NCBI GenBank assembly: GCA_956465555.1
Contig: OY101128.1
Span: 992,001-1,056,000, forward strand
Source: Nitzschia sp. pyKryTriq1
Lineage: Eukaryota; Bacillariophyta; Bacillariophyceae; Bacillariales; Bacillariaceae
DNA: 64,000 bases
Reading direction: 5' to 3'
Shown here: piece after piece, positions 62,216 to 64,000 of the stretch
Layout: every line of letters begins with the position of its first letter
How positions within the stretch are numbered: position 1 is the stretch's first letter
Program-made: the position numbers and the translations under genes
The notes under the pieces: generated by a model
The model's database searches: none
What the model saw: the letters and a program-made list of their open reading frames with translations, nothing else
What the model was told of the DNA's origin: nothing

Positions 62216-62854
62216 TCAAGAAGCTCCACCACCACAAGATGATGATGAGGATGGTTGTTCCTCGCCGACGATGATCATTCTTCCATCAGCATCCGAATGC
62301 TGTACTAGTAAAGCTTTCATGACGGCTCGTTTGGCATCTTGTGCTCGTTTCCGACTCTGCTTTCGCATTTCAAGAGACTTTGGCTGCTGCTGCTGCTGAT
62401 GATGATGATGATTGTTTGTGGAAGTGGAAGCAGCAATGAGACTCCACGAATCCAGTTGATGGGTCAGTGACTCGACCATGGCAGACGGATCGCCCAAGTG
62501 TTCCATCAATATCATGGTAGTACTAGAAGCACCAATACTACCACTCCCACTATTGGAAATTCTTTCTTTGTTGGTATGATCGCGACGCAAAATCCATTGA
62601 CTTGTCGTCGTCGTCGTCGCCGCCTTGTCATTATTATTATCATTATCATTTGCTGATGGCGATAATAATGATAATTCGTCGTCTTGATGCATCAGCAATG
62701 ATGATGATGGAGCGTTGGCGCGAGGCCGCTTTGCCACATTTTTTATTTCCTCCTCCAGCTCGTCACCAGTATTGCTGGTGCTGCTGGTGCTGGTGCTGCT
62801 GCTGCCCCGTTTGCTTGCTTCTTCTATTTCGTCTTCTTCTTCTCTCATTATCAT
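62216..62854 (-). CDS. Low-complexity protein of unknown function
   Basis: Single-exon 212-aa protein from the ATG at 62854 (MIMREEEDEI). A first acidic stretch, Ser/Thr and Asn/Asp runs, and KNVAKRPRANAP (a possible nuclear signal). A more regular region at about residues 90-180: WILRRDHTNKERISN, TTMILMEHLGDPSAMVESLTHQLDSWSLIA, then KSLEMRKQSRKRAQDAKRAVMKALLVQHSDADGRMIIV. This last helix with Lys/Arg repeats is the best candidate for a folded segment. No known domain. The frame is open and the middle is not a simple repeat, so it is probably real, but function cannot be given. Confidence 0.5.
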   Translation of the reverse strand: MIMREEEDEIEEASKRGSSSTSTSSTSNTGDELEEEIKNVAKRPRANAPSSSLLMHQDDELSLLSPSANDNDNNNDKAATTTTTSQWILRRDHTNKERISNSGSGSIGASSTTMILMEHLGDPSAMVESLTHQLDSWSLIAASTSTNNHHHHQQQQQPKSLEMRKQSRKRAQDAKRAVMKALLVQHSDADGRMIIVGEEQPSSSSSCGGGAS

Positions 62855-63217
62855 CAGATCGCATCATGCTGGGGGAATAATAGTGATAAACTGGTATAAT
62901 ATTATAGTACTGTATTACGATCGCATAGTCGGTTCTCTTGGTCCGCGTCGCCCGCATCGCGTTTTGCGCCGCTTTTTTGTCGGAAAGTACTTTAGTCTAC
63001 ACGCGTTATTTTTCTGTTGCTTTTGCTGTGGCGGATGACGGATGGACGCACGACCAGACGTGGTAGACGACGACTCAAGCGACCTCAACGGAGTACGTGA
63101 CAACGCTACCACACTACCGGGCTCTCATTCGGTGGTGGTGGAGGTTTTCGGAATTTTAACTCTCCGAGCGAAGCGAGGAGAGGCCGCGCGCTACATCCGG
63201 GTCCTTTTTGAGTCGGA
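62855..63217. other. Intergenic region
   Basis: No gene supported. Confidence 0.35.
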
Positions 63218-63863
63218 TTAGTCGATTTCTGGTAAGAAGCTCTCAGCGACGTCGCTTTTGCGCGGCCGGCCGCTTTGACGGCGCAAGTACAAGTACTTGT
63301 AGTTTGATGAGTTATTGGGAGGAGGATCGACCGCAACAGAAGCTCTCAGCGACGTCGCTTTTGCGCGGCCGGCCGCTTTGACGGCGCAAGTACAAGTACT
63401 TGTAGTTTGATGAGTTATTGGGAGGAGGATCGACCGCAACAACAGCTCGATCACATGTTGGGCAGATAATAGAGCACGCTTTGTATTGCAATTCAGGAAA
63501 CCATACTTTGATATCGCGGTAATAGTAGCGCCCTTCGAATCGTATGCCAAGTCTCCTGCAAATATCCACTGCGCAATCGCTGCGAAGCCACCAATCACTG
63601 CCCACAAGATGCCTTTTCAGCCAGCACTCTTCCTCCTTCAATGGGTCTTTCGTATTGAACTCTGCCTGTACTCGAGCCAGTAAAGCAGTTAGATATCGTT
63701 TCATTACGGAATCTTTCGCGTCTTCAACGTCGTCCTCCGAGGTGTAACCGTCGTGGCCGTCGTTGTCAAAGTCAGGGTCGTCATCATCTCCATCACCCCC
63801 CCAGTCTCCTGAAAAGAGATATGAGCGATCTTCTTTTTTATCTTTTAGATAGCAACGAGACAT
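63218..63863 (-). CDS. Unknown protein, acidic N-terminus and Cys-x-x-Cys segment, 3' end duplicated
   Basis: Minus-strand frame from the ATG at 63863 (MSRCYLKDKKEDRSYLF). The first part is acidic (GDDDDPDFDNDGHDGY), then a helical segment (KRYLTALLARVQAEF), LKRHLVGSDWWLRSD and a more structured piece RRLGIRFEGRYYYRDIKVWF, followed by PELQYKACSIICPTCDRA (a single C-x-x-C). The following VAVDPPPNNSSN and RRQSGRPRKSD come from a 103-bp exact tandem repeat that is not a multiple of three, so the two copies are read in different frames and the two frames overlap here. The W-F-P-x-L...C-P-x-C pattern recalls zinc-finger regions of uncharacterised, often repetitive, algal and fungal proteins; I do not assign it. 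Might be a fragment of a mobile element or a decaying gene. Confidence 0.45.
63239..63444. repeat. Exact 103-bp tandem duplication
   Basis: Two copies, about 63239-63341 and 63342-63444, begin GCTCTCAGCGACGTCGC and include GGCCGGCCGCTTTGACGG, GTACAAGTACTTGTAG and AGGAGGATCGACCGCAACA. I see no difference over about 100 bases. A duplication this exact is recent. Confidence 0.9.
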
Positions 63864-63865
63864 GG

Positions 63866-64000
63866 CATTTTAACTATTTATTTAAGTACAAGACACGACT
63901 GTGAACTACCTCTTTTAACTATTTAGCTCAACGCAGCCTGACGATTGGTTCAGAGCCTTGACTCTTTTAACTATTTACTTAACGATTTTGAGTTAAAAGG
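63866..64000. repeat. Short repeats TTTTAACTATTTA, element edge or subterminal repeats
   Basis: TTTTAACTATTTA is at 63868-63880, 63913-63925 and 63965-63977; an inverted copy of its start (AGTTAAAAGG) is at the very end, 63991-64000. Directly repeated 13-mers with an inverted partner are typical of the ends of some DNA transposons, but the right side is not visible. Confidence 0.6.

Overview
The window is nuclear DNA from a eukaryotic alga, most likely a raphid pennate diatom. The evidence: GT-AG introns of about 70 to 340 bp, one to three in roughly a third of the genes; unspliced long ORFs in the rest; several N-terminal signal sequences ending in the ASAF/ASAFAP-type cleavage motif that routes proteins into a secondary red plastid (a thylakoid-type protein, a TrpRS, a PPR protein, a dehydrogenase); and proteins with heavy Ser, Asp, His, Asn and Gln runs. 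No rRNA, tRNA, CRISPR array or bacterial operon was seen. The species is an inference.

Layout, left to right. 1-6.2 kb: an SR splicing factor cut by the left edge, a small basic/acidic protein, and a three-exon UFD2-type U-box ubiquitin ligase. 6.7-11.9 kb: two tandem, same-strand coiled-coil paralogues sharing an unusual Trp-rich module. 13.5-24.3 kb: a secreted GH99-like glycosidase with an extreme N-glycosylation linker, 3 kb of tandem-repeat DNA, an ankyrin protein, another duplicated intergenic block, and a Golgi-type polysaccharide pyruvyl transferase-like protein. 24.4-34.9 kb: a drug/metabolite transporter, a TPR-like protein, a second tandem pair of coiled-coil paralogues, and a Popeye/cyclic-nucleotide-binding-like membrane protein with a mitochondrial-type presequence.

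36-46 kb: a very acidic protein with a C-terminal CaaX box, a four-exon TPR protein, a small unknown protein, a plastid membrane protein with an FN3-like domain, a plastid tryptophanyl-tRNA synthetase and a PhoD-type phosphatase. 46-58 kb: a Na+/H+ exchanger, a plastid PPR protein whose frame is interrupted by one TAA, an HPt phosphorelay protein behind a cluster of CRE sites, an AMPK-gamma-like CBS protein and eRF1. 58-64 kb: a 2-hydroxyacid dehydrogenase, a pirin, a low-complexity protein, and a partial unknown gene with an exact 103-bp tandem duplication, next to short AT-rich repeats at the right edge.

The genes are mostly unrelated housekeeping and signalling genes, as expected for a eukaryotic chromosome. 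The parts that look least described are the two tandem coiled-coil families, the sequon-saturated GH99 protein, the nonsense-interrupted PPR gene and the GTAC-dense intergenic DNA. All boundaries come from reading the sequence; splice sites were chosen to keep frame and family homology and have no transcript support here.
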